Assembly: GCA_963556695.1 (NCBI GenBank)
Contig: CAUWAG010000003.1
Span: 3,534,001 to 3,598,000 of the forward strand
Length of the DNA stretch: 64,000 nt
Direction of reading: 5' to 3'
Source of the DNA: Anthostomella pinea
Taxonomy: Eukaryota > Ascomycota > Sordariomycetes > Xylariales > Xylariaceae
Shown here: positions 30,452 to 42,277 of the stretch, piece after piece
How positions within the stretch are numbered: the stretch's first letter is position 1
Layout: each line of letters opens with the position of its first letter
Program-made: the position numbers and the translations under genes
Notes under the pieces: model-generated
Database searches by the model: none
Seen by the model: the letters and a program-made list of their open reading frames with translations, nothing else
What the model was told of the DNA's origin: nothing

Positions 30452-33400
30452 TCAACCCCCAATGGCCCAGATTTCCATACCTATACCACATATCAGGACC
30501 CTCGTGCCTCCACCGTTACCACCATCAATATCATCTTCGTCCTGATCCCCATTCTCCTTACCCAAGACCTCCAGCCCCCCAGCGTCGGCTACGGAGCTGT
30601 ACCGATCATCCAGCAGCTGAACTCTGACACCGTGATTTGCTGATGTTCTCGCTGATGCCGAAGCTGAGGCCGAAACTGAATCTGAGGGTGAAGATGAAAG
30701 GGAAGGTAATGACGACGACTGCCAGTCCACAACCCGCCACGTCTTGACGCGCTGGTCGTTGCTCGAGCTGACGACCACGGCGTCCCTGCCCCCGCGATCG
30801 AGCCGCGCGATCGCGACGCCCGTGATGGCGGCGGCGTGCGCGGAGCGGACGATGGATCTGCTTTTGACTTCGTATCCGTGGGGCGGCTGGGATGTTCCTG
30901 CAGACAGGCGCGGAGGCCGGGGGAGATACAAATGCAGCACCCCCAACGCGTCGTCGTCGCCGCCCGTGACGACTAGATACGACGTCCCCGTCTCGGTGGC
31001 GATCTGGCGCATGTCGAGGGCCTTGATGGTGCTCTGGTGGAGTTTCGTGGCCATTATCTCCTCGGTAGAATCGTCGTCCTTTATTTCAACCTCTGTGTCC
31101 TCGGTGGGAGGGGCTGTGATATCCCCAAATACAGCCAGATGCCCATCCGTAGCAGCAGTCAAGACCACAGGCCGCCCATCCATGTTGAACCCCAGATGTC
31201 GCAACTGCGTCAGACATGCACCCGTGTACGTGCGCCTTCCCAACAGCGTGAAGCCGTCCTGCGCGGTGTAGACATAACTCTGCACAGTGGAATTCGACAG
31301 CGCCATCGAGATGCAGAACCGCGACCCTTCTCCATCCCTATAGGTAGTTTCGCTGCTTTCATGTTCGTCCACGAGTGTGTGGACGTCGAAATCCATGATC
31401 CGCAAATCGCCCACCTTGGACCGGTCGGTGAACACGGCGTCGCACACGACGGCCAGCCCCCCGCCGTTCAATTCGCTGTCCATCAGCGCGTTGGTGCGCC
31501 AGACGAAGAACTCCTCGTTGCCGCCGCTGCTGAAGAGGTAGCGGTCCCCGTGCCACTTTAGCGCCTGGATGCCGGCATTGTGCCTCTCGAGCGCCGCGAC
31601 GCAGCGGAGTCCTGCTGCTCCGTTTCCGTCTCTTTCCCTCGCGTTTCCCATCTCCCCACCGCAGTCCTCCCATATCCGGATGATTGTATCCTCCGCCGCC
31701 GTCGCCACCAACCTCCTCCCATCTCTTCCTCTTCCTTCCCTCCTCCCTTTCCCCTTTTCTGTTTTTGTCATCACGCTGGCGCTCACGGCCTTGATCTCGC
31801 GTCCGTGCCCGCCCGTCTTCACCGTGCGGTGCGCGACGCGCGTCTGCGAGAAGACGTGCATCTGCGCCGCCTTGGTGAACGCGAAGCGCAGGCCGTCGGA
31901 GCTCTTGGAGGAGATGGCGGTGTACGCGAAGCTGCGGTGCGCCCCGCCACACTCGACGGCGGCGATTTCTTGGGCGCGTGTGGCGTTCCAGACGACGAAG
32001 TGCTTACTGCGGAAGCCGCAGAGAATGAGGTCTTGGGGAGTGGTGGTGGTAGTAGTGGAGATGTCATTGGCAGTGGTGATAGCGGGGGAGGGCGTGCTAG
32101 GGGTGAACCAGGCCCCTTCGATATTGGGCCCAAAAGGGGGCGTTGTCTCGTGCAGGAGGGTGACGCCGAGGGCGCCGTCGGGCCTCCGCTGGATCTCGTG
32201 GATGCGGTACTTGCCGTCGCGGCCGGTGCTGTGGAAGTAGGCGGGCGAGTCGGCGGAGCGGCTGGGAAGAGGGAGGATCGAGGTGATCGATTCTTTGCGT
32301 TTGACTTCGAAGGTGAGTGTCGTAGTGTACTTGCCCTCGGCCGTCTGGCTGAGGATCGAGATGCTGCCCTTTCTTGAGCCGAGCACGAGATATCCCCGGC
32401 AGAAGGAGGCGGCGGTTACGTGGCAGCTTGCCTCTAGGGTGACCTCGGTACGTCGCGTCAGTGCAGCGCTGGAGTCGAGACTGAGGATCTCGGCCTTGTC
32501 GCTGCCGAAGATCGTGATGAGGATCTGGGTGTGGCCACTCTTCGAGGACGCGTCGCCGACATCAGATAGGCGGAATATCTCCGTGACCTTGCCGTGGACT
32601 TTAGTTAATGTTCGGAGCTGATTCCCAGTAGATGTACTATAGCAGAACACGTCACCACCTGTGGTTCCAACGAAAGCCATGCCAGCGGCCTGCGAGCTCT
32701 CCAGTACAGAGTACGATAGCATGGCCTGGCGGGTTTCATTGGGGATAACGAGTGCTTCCCACGTGAGTTCGTCACCGAAAGTGCCGACAAAAGCCCGGCC
32801 GGTATTCGTGACGACGAGTAGCCGGTCCTCCGTGACGAAAGTATAGCGGTGGAATACTTCCCTGAGGTTTTTGTTGCGTACGGTCGGCGTATCTGAGGAG
32901 TCTGTCAAGGCCGAGGACTTGGGATGCTGAGAGCATGACTCTACCACGTCTGCGAGGTACAGGCCGATCATCTGGCTTCCTTGCAGAGCCATCTGACCGT
33001 CTGGGTCTGGGAAAGTATCCGCTAGACCATCGCCAATGACGGCCACCTTGCCATCAGCGCCGCCGGTGGCGATCAGGACGTTACCCTCGTCGCTATAGGT
33101 CATAGCATGAGACCACAAGTTCTTCCCGCTGTGGTTCGAATACGTGGACTGATGCGTCAAGACCGCAAGCTGTTCCTTGCCACTCTTCGAGGTCTCGTTC
33201 GCGAGCCTCGCAGACGATTGTCTCTCGCCTAGCTTCAGATGCCATTTCTGCGCGGTAGCATCCTCCCCAAAGGAGTATAATTCCACGATGCCGTCTGTTG
33301 GGAAGAGCTTTTGCTTCTGTGGAAACTCAACCTGCCATATCCGCGACGCATGGCCCATGACAGTAGCCACACACCTAGAACGGCTCTCACCATGTGCCGC

Positions 33401-34534
33401 CACCTCGACACTATCACCAAACCCCGTCTGTCGTGCATCCTCAATACGCCTCCCATAGCCCTCGTCCCCATCCTTTGGCATATCCCGCCTCTCCGTGATA
33501 TCCCAGACCCGTATCGTCCGGTCATCACTACAGCTCACCAGCAACCTGATCTCCTCCCCCGCCGCGCTCTCGATGACCGGCGAGATATGGACCCCGAAGA
33601 TAGACCCCTCGTGGCCCGAGAACACAAACAGCACCTCGCAACTCGGCTCCTCCTCGCGGCCCTCTCCCGCCGAGCCCAGACGGCACTTCCACACCAGGAT
33701 CTCGCCGAACACCGTCCCCGCCGCGACGAGCACGCAGTCCGGCGCCTCCCAGAAGAAGTTGCCCGAGTACAGGATCGGCCGCGAGGGCGACCTCACAGCG
33801 CCGGAGACGAGGGTCTGCCGGCCGTTTTCCTCGTCGGCAATGCTCACGCGCGCCTCGAGGACCTCGTTGTGCGCGGTCAGCAGCACGACACGGTCACTGT
33901 CGAAGGGCGAGACGCGGCCGTCGAGGATCCAATCCGGGGCCCTGGCCTCGACTGCGACTGCGACTGCAACTTCGACGTGGGATGAATCCCCTCGGGCTGA
34001 AACGAGTAACAGCTCCTCGATGAGCTGGCCGGGCAGCACGCTCACGGATTGGCCGCCCCATACGAGGACCTGCTTCCTCCCCAGGTCCGGAGTTCCATCT
34101 TTATCATCAGCACCAGTACCATAATTTTCTCTACCTGCACCTGTCACCTCAGCGGCGGCCGAAGGGGGCACAGCAATCCCGTGAACAGCCTGCGCGCGAA
34201 ACACCTTCAGCCGCACACACAGCCGTGCAGACTGCACGTCGTAGATCTTGACATCGGTGTCCTCGCCGACCAGGACGTAGCGGCGTTTATTTGTCGCGCT
34301 GGTGTAGAAGGCGAGCGCCGTGATGGGGTTCAGCACGTGTTGTCTTGTGAGTTGGCCGGATGCTGCGGCCGGCTGTTGAAGCGGTTAGTGAGTGTGCTAC
34401 TTGGTTGTATGAGAGTGTGACAAGAGAGTGTGATGGGTGTTGTGCCGGTGGTCATGGCTCAGATCGCGGGGCAAGCGATGATGAATGGTTATCTTCATTT
34501 GTTCCGCGAGAACACCACTTACCTCGTGAGACAT
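30452..34534 (-). CDS. Rtt10/Trm734 (WDR6)-like WD40 protein
   Basis: Two exons: a 12-nt first exon (34534-34523, MSHE), a 150-bp intron (34522-34373; GTAAGT, ACTAAC branch, CAG) and a long exon 34372-30452, giving 1310 aa. Many WD40 blades are visible, for example KIYDVQSARL, GHEGSIFGVHISP with IRVWDITERRD, HASRIWQVEFP, IIRIWED, and near the end AAITGVAIARL with QRVKTWRVVDW. The N-terminal NPITALAFY..VLVGEDTDVKIYDV..VFRAQAVHGI is characteristic of WDR6/Rtt10. In yeast that protein partners Trm7 in 2'-O-methylation of tRNA anticodon position 34 and has a role in endosomal recycling. The microexon is inferred because the long frame lacks an ATG at its 5' end. Confidence 0.83.
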
Positions 34535-35017
34535 TGAATCAGCTCTACGACGATTCTGCCATGAGATACTCGCTACAAGTTCCTCTGGTGGAAAGGCGCA
34601 AGATGACTATGATACATCTAGAGTGAGTTGCATTCGAGAGTTCAATCAAATAATTGGGCATTTTGAAAATTTCGCACGTGATTAGCGCCTTGAGTTTGCG
34701 ATCCCCAAGCTTCGAAAACTGAAGTCATTGCCAACAAACGTACACATTGCACCATATAAGAATCAATGAAGATACGGTACACTTCTTGTCATTCGCTAGG
34801 TACTTCTATGCAGTAAGTGTGATGTGCTATCAGGGTATTCCCTCTATCCCAACCAAGGAGCTCGCACGGCGCTATCTTCCGGCCTTGACCTCATCAAGTA
34901 CATCCAGTTCTCGTCATTTCCCAATCAAAGCGCCGGTAAATGCAAATTCATCATCAATGACTACCCAGTCTATCCACACTTGTACATGATCTCGTCGTCA
35001 CCACTGGTCCAGTCCGT
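34535..35017. other. intergenic, WD40 gene promoter side
   Basis: About 480 bp between the start of the WD40 gene and the end of the SUR7-family gene, both minus. No gene or repeat recognised. Confidence 0.4.
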
Positions 35018-36088
35018 TTAGACATGGGAGGGGGAGTGAGAGTACGGCTCGTATGCGAGATCCGATCGTCCTCCTCCGCGTTGGGGTGCCCCGAAGTTGT
35101 TGTACCCGTAGCCAGAAGTGCGGTTTTGGTGTTCCCCGATGGGAGCATACGAACCAGTGGGAGGCAGGAACTTCTCGCTGCTTCCACCTCGCTTGTGGCT
35201 GCGCTTCTCGGACTTGCAGCAGCACGCCGAGAACAGCCAGAAGAGACTGGCGCCAAGGGCGAATGCGACACCAATCCAGATAGTGGCCAGAAAACTAGTG
35301 TCCACGCTGGCCTTGACACCGTACTGGCTCGAGACGCCCAAGACGGCACCGACGACGACGGAGCCCATGACCGTCATCAGGACGGCGGCAGCGATGACCG
35401 CGGCAGTGGCGAAACCAGAGATGAGCCAAACGAGGCAGGACACGCCGCGCGAGTAGGCGGAGAACAGGCCGACAAACAGTTCGAGACCGAGCGCCACCAT
35501 CGAAATGATATACACCACCTCGGTCCACTTGTTGACAGTCTTGTATGTGTTGAGTCCGTCATTGAGCCCGTCTGGGATAGTGAGGTTCAGGTGGGAGACC
35601 TCGCTGAACTGGTCGATCCAGGAGGTATTCAGGTTCTTCGTTGCCCAGTCAAATTCTGCCTTGGTGCAAGTCTTGGACCCGTTCTGAGATGTCATACAGT
35701 AGCCCCAAATGTTGAAATCGTAGATGTTGGCAAGACTCAGGTTGGCGGCGTAGATGCGTGTATCCCCGACTTGGCTGGAGAGCGAGCCAGCAATGCCGCT
35801 GACATCGCCGGCCTTGTCCTCCGCCTCGTCGACGGCGTCGGATGCCTTGTCCAGGAGCGTGGAGTCGTGCCACTCGACGGGGTCGGGTGAGCGAGAGACG
35901 AGATCGCTGGCATTGTTGATGAGGCTTGAGAGTTGGGTAACGTCGACCGAGAGATTGGTGATGTCGATTCGGAATAGGTGGAGGTTGTTGCTACTGACAC
36001 CGGTGAGACCAGCAATCAGGCCGCAGATGATGCTGGCTACTGTCAGAATGAATGGCAGAGCCACGCAGACATATCTTCCGACACCCAT
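35018..36088 (-). CDS. SUR7/PalI-family plasma-membrane protein
   Basis: Single exon, 356 aa. Four membrane helices: about 6-29 (VCVALPFILTVASIICGLIAG), 190-214 (VVYIISMVALGLELFVGLF), 221-257 and 268-292 (FLATIWIGVAFALGASLFWLF). The long first extracellular loop contains IYDFNIWGYCMTSQNGSKTCTKAEF, the Gly-Tyr-Cys..Cys signature of SUR7/PalI proteins. The cytoplasmic tail is basic then Gly/Tyr-rich. SUR7 proteins mark eisosome-associated plasma-membrane domains and affect cell-wall and endocytosis phenotypes, while PalI acts in pH sensing; the sequence alone does not say which subgroup this is. Confidence 0.82.
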   Translation of the reverse strand: MGVGRYVCVALPFILTVASIICGLIAGLTGVSSNNLHLFRIDITNLSVDVTQLSSLINNASDLVSRSPDPVEWHDSTLLDKASDAVDEAEDKAGDVSGIAGSLSSQVGDTRIYAANLSLANIYDFNIWGYCMTSQNGSKTCTKAEFDWATKNLNTSWIDQFSEVSHLNLTIPDGLNDGLNTYKTVNKWTEVVYIISMVALGLELFVGLFSAYSRGVSCLVWLISGFATAAVIAAAVLMTVMGSVVVGAVLGVSSQYGVKASVDTSFLATIWIGVAFALGASLFWLFSACCCKSEKRSHKRGGSSEKFLPPTGSYAPIGEHQNRTSGYGYNNFGAPQRGGGRSDLAYEPYSHSPSHV

Positions 36089-38613
36089 AGTTGGTGTTGG
36101 TTGGGTGAAGTCCTCTCGGTTATCTTTTGGGGTTCCTGTTGGCGTGTTGGTAGGTATGTAGGTGCCAGGTGGTTGGAAGGCGGGCGATGATGTAATGGCT
36201 GGCTGAAACGAGTGAAGAGGGACCCTCGGTTAATACCAGGTTGCGTAGGGGCCGTCGACTAAACGAAAGTGATAGTTTGGTGATGGTCGTGAATCAAGGC
36301 TGGGAAACCAGGTAACCTCTTCACGTACGACAGAGTGGCAGAAAAGATGAGAGGGAGCGAAATCCAGTTCCTGGCAGAAGGATGAGAATTGCTGTATTTA
36401 TCAGGTAGAGGTAGTGTACAGGTAACAGGGCAGGGCAGGGTGGCAGGGTGGTGTGTGTGTGTGGATGGATGGCGGTCACTGGTAGGGAGTAGGGGCTGAT
36501 GGTCACGTCCAACTCATTCAGCGTGGCGCAGTTTTAGGTGGTGCCTGTTTGTTTGTCACAACCTGCACAGGCCCTGTGCCGGTCCCTGCAGGCTTCCACC
36601 TTGGACTCTTGCCCCAGATATACGACTGCTCAGTGCTCAGCCTGCTCAGTGCTCACTGCTCAGGCCCTTCACCATCATCAGCCCCCGGCGATGGCGTCTA
36701 ACCTGCACTCAGCCCCGGCATGTGACCAGTGACACGTCTCACCCGTCGCACTAACAGGTAACAGCCGCACGGGAACAGTGCAGCGGTTGTAGCCATTGTA
36801 GGCTCCAAGCTGGGACGCACTGCTCGCCCTGGATCCAGTGCTAATCGTCAGTGCTATATGTAGAGTATCGTGCGGAAGGTGATCCAGATCCCCAGAACAG
36901 ACATCCAGTCTGCCAGTTTTGGGTCGACGACCAACCGGAAGAGATGAGACAGATCTCAGCGGTGCAGTGGAGTGCAGTGCTGAGGCTTGCTAGGTTGCCC
37001 TTGTCCCGGGATGACTTCTTGTTACCTAAAGGTAGGTAGGTACCAAACCCAAACACTGCAGGTTACCTTAATGAAGTGAGACCGGGCTGAGTCAGCCAAG
37101 AAGACGACTCTTTCTCATCAGGTTCGTTGAGCCATTGACCATCTGATGCCGCAAAGCCGTCGCAACGGCAACATGCGTCGATCAAACATGAGAAACGAGA
37201 CTGGACAGATGGGGAAACAGTGGGAGGATGAGTCGCGTTGCCGCGTCGACTCTGCAGAACAAATGGGGGGAGAGAAACGTCAGCAGCAATGATGTGTGCA
37301 GATCCAGCTGAAAAGCCGCAAGTTGTTGTGCTCGCTGTGGCGTCATCGGAAAGTCTCCAGATATTTTCGAGGCGATGCACTGACGCGGCTCTCCCACTTC
37401 GGCGCATGGCGGACGGAGATGCCAAGGCTTTGGGTCTATGTAGCATGAGACAAGCTCAAACTGTCGCGGTGAAGATGGGAAGCAGGCATACAACATGATG
37501 AGTTGCTGAACAGTTAAAGGGGTTTGCTGAGACGCCGAGACGGTGCAAGATGCAATATGGCACTGACGAGAGAAGGGGCATGAGGAGGATCAAACGATGG
37601 TGGCTTGAGTGGCTTCCAATTATAATTGCAGCCCGGCTGCAGTCATCAGTGTTGGTGTTGGTGTTGGTGCTGCCAGCACACCGTGGCTGGGGAATCTACC
37701 GTACCAACGTCGCTGCTTACCTCATGGTAGCCCTGATCCCCTCTCCAGCATCATTACCTTAACCAATACACCCAAAACATCATAGGCCCGTGTGTAGAGC
37801 AAAAGGCCAGGCGCCATCTAACATGAGATATTACGAGATCAGTCCGAATATAGGTAGTCAACCTGTGCATTTTCTACATTGTGGGAGGTTGGCGCGGGTG
37901 TGGCGCGGGTGTGGCGCGGGTGTGGCGCGGGTGTGGCGCGGGTGTGGCGCGGGTGAGGCGAAAGGGACACCGAGTGGGGATTTCCCAGGACACAGGCTAC
38001 CCCCCTGACTAAATTTAGAAGACATGCCCACCCCTGCCGCCGTTCCCCATATCAACGACTTCAACGTCGTCCTTCGAAATCTGGAAGCTTTTGCCTTTTT
38101 TCAACGTCCCGGCCGAGAATCTTCTGTCCACCACCGCCGCCGCCTCGGGAGCCCGGTCCCTCGCCACCGGTAACGGCCCGCCGGTAGTCAGATGCACCGA
38201 GGATAATCTTAACGCCCGTCCGAGTGCCGAATGCTTTTTGTTGACGGTCCATCGCCCCTTACTAGGTAGTCAAGCTCAAAGTGTCTGAGCTGCCCTGGTC
38301 TCGTTCTACTGGGTAGCCTGCTGCTCGTGGTTGCAATGGGTGACTCTCCGATACACGCATATTGTGGAGCGGTGATAAATGCGTCTATCATAAGTACGAG
38401 TCCACGTCACGAGCTTCAAAGTATTAACTACGACGATGATTATCCCGGGACGCATTCATTACCCCGAGATGCTATCCAAGACAGCTGGAGTCTTCGGAGG
38501 CTGTGCTGCCTTGCTGCAATCAAGTCATCCAACAAGACATCCATTTCTTTCTGTCTCTCCCGAGTCTGTAGTCACACAACATTCGCTCCAAAGCCAGATG
38601 AGTTGGAGCATCG
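36089..38613. other. long intergenic region
   Basis: About 2.5 kb with no convincing gene. Short frames on both strands (up to 127 aa at 37063-37446 minus) lack any recognisable motif. It holds the SUR7-gene promoter at its left end and the 11-bp minisatellite described separately. Confidence 0.4.
37891..37955. repeat. 11-bp minisatellite, about 6 units
   Basis: Unit ggcgcgggtgt repeated without interruption, the last unit ending in ga instead of gt. Strongly G-rich on the plus strand. No coding or regulatory role is evident. Confidence 0.9.
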
Positions 38614-38862
38614 TCAAATTGGCACCTGCAGACTCGCGACCATGAACATGATCAGCGAGCCCACGGCGATGGACAGGCATCTGCCGAGGAGCTGCGAGAA
38701 AGACGGAACAAAGGGGACGGCCATCAAGCCGCCCAGCGAGTACATTGTGTTGAGCTTCCCAGACGGTTGCTGGTTGGGTTGCCAAAGTTTGTTCATGGCA
38801 CATCTGTTAGAATGCTTGGGACGATCCGGTGGAAACATGAATAAACGCGACAGGCAGGACAT
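38614..38862 (-). pseudogene. MFS sugar-transporter fragment
   Basis: About 80 residues on the minus strand read as an early part of a sugar-porter MFS protein: NKLWQPNQQPSGKLNTMYSLGG, then LMAVPFVPSFSQLLGRCLSIAVGSLIMF, corresponding to helix 2, the D-x-x-G-R-R-type loop (here QLLGRC, losing the second Arg) and helix 3. No helix 1 sequence upstream or further helices downstream are found in any frame. It is best seen as an isolated exon-sized relic. Low to moderate confidence because the match is short. Confidence 0.45.
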
Positions 38863-41800
38863 GTGATCTGCCCCATAGCATGTAACAAGAGCCGGGCATT
38901 TGTTGCCTCAGCGTTGATCGCAGTCACTTCTAGGCCATCCCATCCCGATTTGTTCCTCTCCTACGTAGCTTATACCTCAACAGGCAGGTGGGAGGATATG
39001 GGGAAAGATGTCAAATGTCAGTTATGGTAGGTATCATTCGGGACGAAGCGCATGCTGCCCTGCGGCTATGGTGCCGTCGAGACGACATGCCCCTATCTAC
39101 TAGAATGACACGTAACGTGCAACCTCATAGTACAGTTGTTGGCTCCTTGCTGTTAAAAATCACATTCGAATCAGATAAAGAGGCAAGCAGCATGCTCAGA
39201 ACCACGTGGGCCATTGCTCAAGTAAATTAAGGCTAACATCAGGCTGGCAGCTCAAACTGTTTGGTCGATGAATTGGTACGTACTGCCACTCTTGATGCCA
39301 ATGAAACAATGAACGTTGACCAAGCCCAGCGGGTATCACTCACAACGTGCTCAAAGCTTGATTCCACTACGTCCGACAGGAAGGGTGCTTGGCTCTACTA
39401 TGGAGAGGCTTGGTCAACGTCGATATCGAGTAACGTGGTTGAAAGCCACTCCAGCGGTGCAGCCAATGATGGCATTCATATCGCCGTCGAACTCTGGTAC
39501 CTACCCTACCATAAGCCAGGAAGCAAGCATTAAGCGACCACGTGCCAAGGCGCTCCTTGTCTGGTCTTTTATTCTCCAATCTCTACTGGCTTGATGAAAC
39601 AAATCATTGCAGTTCTTAGTTTACCTACCCCATCCATTATGTCGTGCGAGCTTGGCAGCTAAGTAGCGAAATCATTCCGGGGCCATTCGACGTGCCGCCA
39701 CCACGATCAAGACATATCATTACCAACCCCCGGATGCCAAGGTGCCGTCGCGGACCTACCGACGTACGTTCTGGCCGTTGCGAATGCGAATTGCAGTTTT
39801 CCAACTTCTCAACTTCCCAATCGGTCTGTTTCCAGCCAAGCCGGGTGACGATGGTGGTTAATGGCAGGCGGTGTTAGTGGGCCGCGTCACATCATCGGCC
39901 TCGCACTATCGTGATGCCAGCCTTTGGTACTGAACCAGACTGCATCGCCGAGTCGCAGTCACTCGGCTGCGACTCTGGCACGGACAATGCAATATAACGA
40001 CGAGGACAACGTGAACAACAAAGACAACAAAGACAACAAAGCCGGATCACGACAACACCCAACATGCACGGGAGGTATCGAAGTCTATGTCATTCAAGCA
40101 GGTGGCATCGGATCCCCTGATCGACACTGCGGCTTGTGTCCCATTGGCAGGCCGTCATCAAAACATCGAAAAGAAAACGAATCTTGCAGGTCAAAATGCG
40201 ACAATTCGAGATATCGGGCTTTTCTGGATTCGACCGTGGCTGGCAGTCCTGCCAGTCACATCTCGCCAAGTAACTGCAGTTCATCAAGAGGATGGAGGTT
40301 CCATTCACTCTCCATCTACTGTTCATCTACCATCTGTAGGTAGGTGTTATCTGTCATCCACACTACCGACGGCGCAGCGACCCGCGGAGTAACAGCTTAG
40401 ATTGGTGAATCCGTCGCGTCAGCGTTCCTGTTGATATCAAAGCGGACCCGGCGCAAGGTACAAGACACAGACAACCCCCCGCTCTGTAGGAAGTTGGCCC
40501 TTTGAGATTCCTGGATATTGTATTCTTTGTTGCTGCCTACTGCCTAGTAGTAAAGTTGCACGACTGTCGACTGTTGACTTTGACTGGATCTGACTCGATA
40601 TCGACCTGGTTGGTTCATTGATTGACTGATAGACTGACTCGGACCCAAAGCCTGAGACGTGCAGGAGAAGAAAGAGACAGAGACAGAGCGGGACAGTCAA
40701 AGACGAGCCCCACCATTCATTCCCACCTGGGCAGCAGCCTGGCCGGGCCTGGCCCTTCTGTATTCTGTTACTCCAGTTCAACTCCCGTGAGGCAACGGCG
40801 ACAAATACCATCAAATTAGCGACATCGCGAGTTGCGTACTAATAATAATTACCGACAATTCACCACCACGAGGACTCGCCCAACTCTGCGACTGCACCTA
40901 TCACCATATCACCATATCTTTCTCGCCCAGGTATGAAGGCCCGCACCTAGATATCGCCAAGCCGCACACTCGCACACACGCCACCTACCTACAAGAGGGT
41001 AATAAACGTCCTGTACAACATCGAATTCCAGGCAAGCCCTTGCGTCCAGCACGCCCAGCACGCCCAGCACGCACGACCGACCCGACACGACGACACCAAG
41101 CCACCAAGCATCGTGCGTGGTGACCATCCAGCATCTTGCATCTCGGCGACCCGGTTTATCTGGTTATCAGTCGGGCAACGTACGTCTCGTCATACCTTCC
41201 CCTAGACTAGTGTACCCTCATCGAACCAACCTGATCAACCTCGCCGTCTCGCCTCGTCTCATCTCGTATATCAACTATCGACTATCAACCATCGACGCAT
41301 CAACGCATCAACGCATCAACGCATCCTAGTGCCTAGTCAGCTACCGGTGCCCCAGCGAGCCCAGCCTAGCCCCCCGTTCGCGAAACTCTACTGTTGACCA
41401 TATGCGCGCCGCGCCCAGGCTCTAGTCGCTCTATCCCCGTCGCTTGGCACCCTCCTGCTGGCACCGCCGTCGAATCCAGTGAATCCAGTGAATCCACCAC
41501 CGTCCAGCGCCTTCTCTAGCCTGACGGTCCCGATCTCACTCTCTAGTCTCTACAGCAGGCCTCTCGCACCCGGTATGTATCCTGCGCCGTATCATTCGTC
41601 CCGCTGCTCATCCGTCCTGGCTCACTCGCTGCATCCAGCACAAACCTTCTCCCCGCATTTTCCATCGCTGCCTCTGCCCGTCTCAACCACGATCACAGTG
41701 ATCGTCATCATTATCCTCCCTTGCGAGCATCTCTACTTCCTCGCCATCTCTCCTGCCGTCTTGTACCGAGCTCGCACATCTCCAGTTACAAGTCAGACCA

Positions 41801-42277
41801 GCGCCCTCAAAGCGGCGAGCGCGTAGCTAATTATCCGACCTAGACTAATCGTTTGGACTCCACGCCTGGCCACGTCGTCATAGCCTCTTACTCAGAGCAC
41901 CCTTAGTTCCGACTTGTTCCTCCGATATCCCCGTCGACCCTCGACCGTCGACCGTACCTGTGCGATAACATCCTTCGTCAGCTCCTGCTACCCGTCCGCG
42001 CGCCTCATCAACCCACGTCTCTGACGTATCTACCAACACGGAGACCCAAACCCGCCATCGTTCTTCCCCCGCCGTACTCATCCTCTCCGTTCTAGTCCAG
42101 CTATTTCACCCCCCTTAACGCTTGTCAAACGCAGAAGACCAACGACCAACTTCATAAGGGGCCCACGTACAGCGGTGGGCGCCTGGGCACTGATTTCTTG
42201 GGCCGGAATTCGAAGCTGGACCGCAAAGCTGGAACGTGACGACTCTACTCATCAAGCTGGATAGCTGACACGGCACC
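38863..42277. other. 3.4-kb non-coding region before phosphatase gene
   Basis: No gene is recognised on either strand. The right part (about 40800-42277) is pyrimidine-rich and full of short CATC/GACC-type runs, including four gcatcaac units near 41295-41325, and could be a long transcribed leader, perhaps with its own intron, for the phosphatase gene. The left part has only short frames (up to 179 aa at 38327-38866, which overlaps the transporter scrap antisense). Confidence 0.4.

Noticed and set aside
33311..34124. Plus-strand frames of 224 and 209 aa opposite the WD40 gene
   Set aside because: Antisense to a long WD40 reading; no recognisable domains.
38327..38866. 179-residue plus-strand protein
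   Set aside because: Overlaps the transporter-like scrap on the other strand and has no recognisable features of its own.
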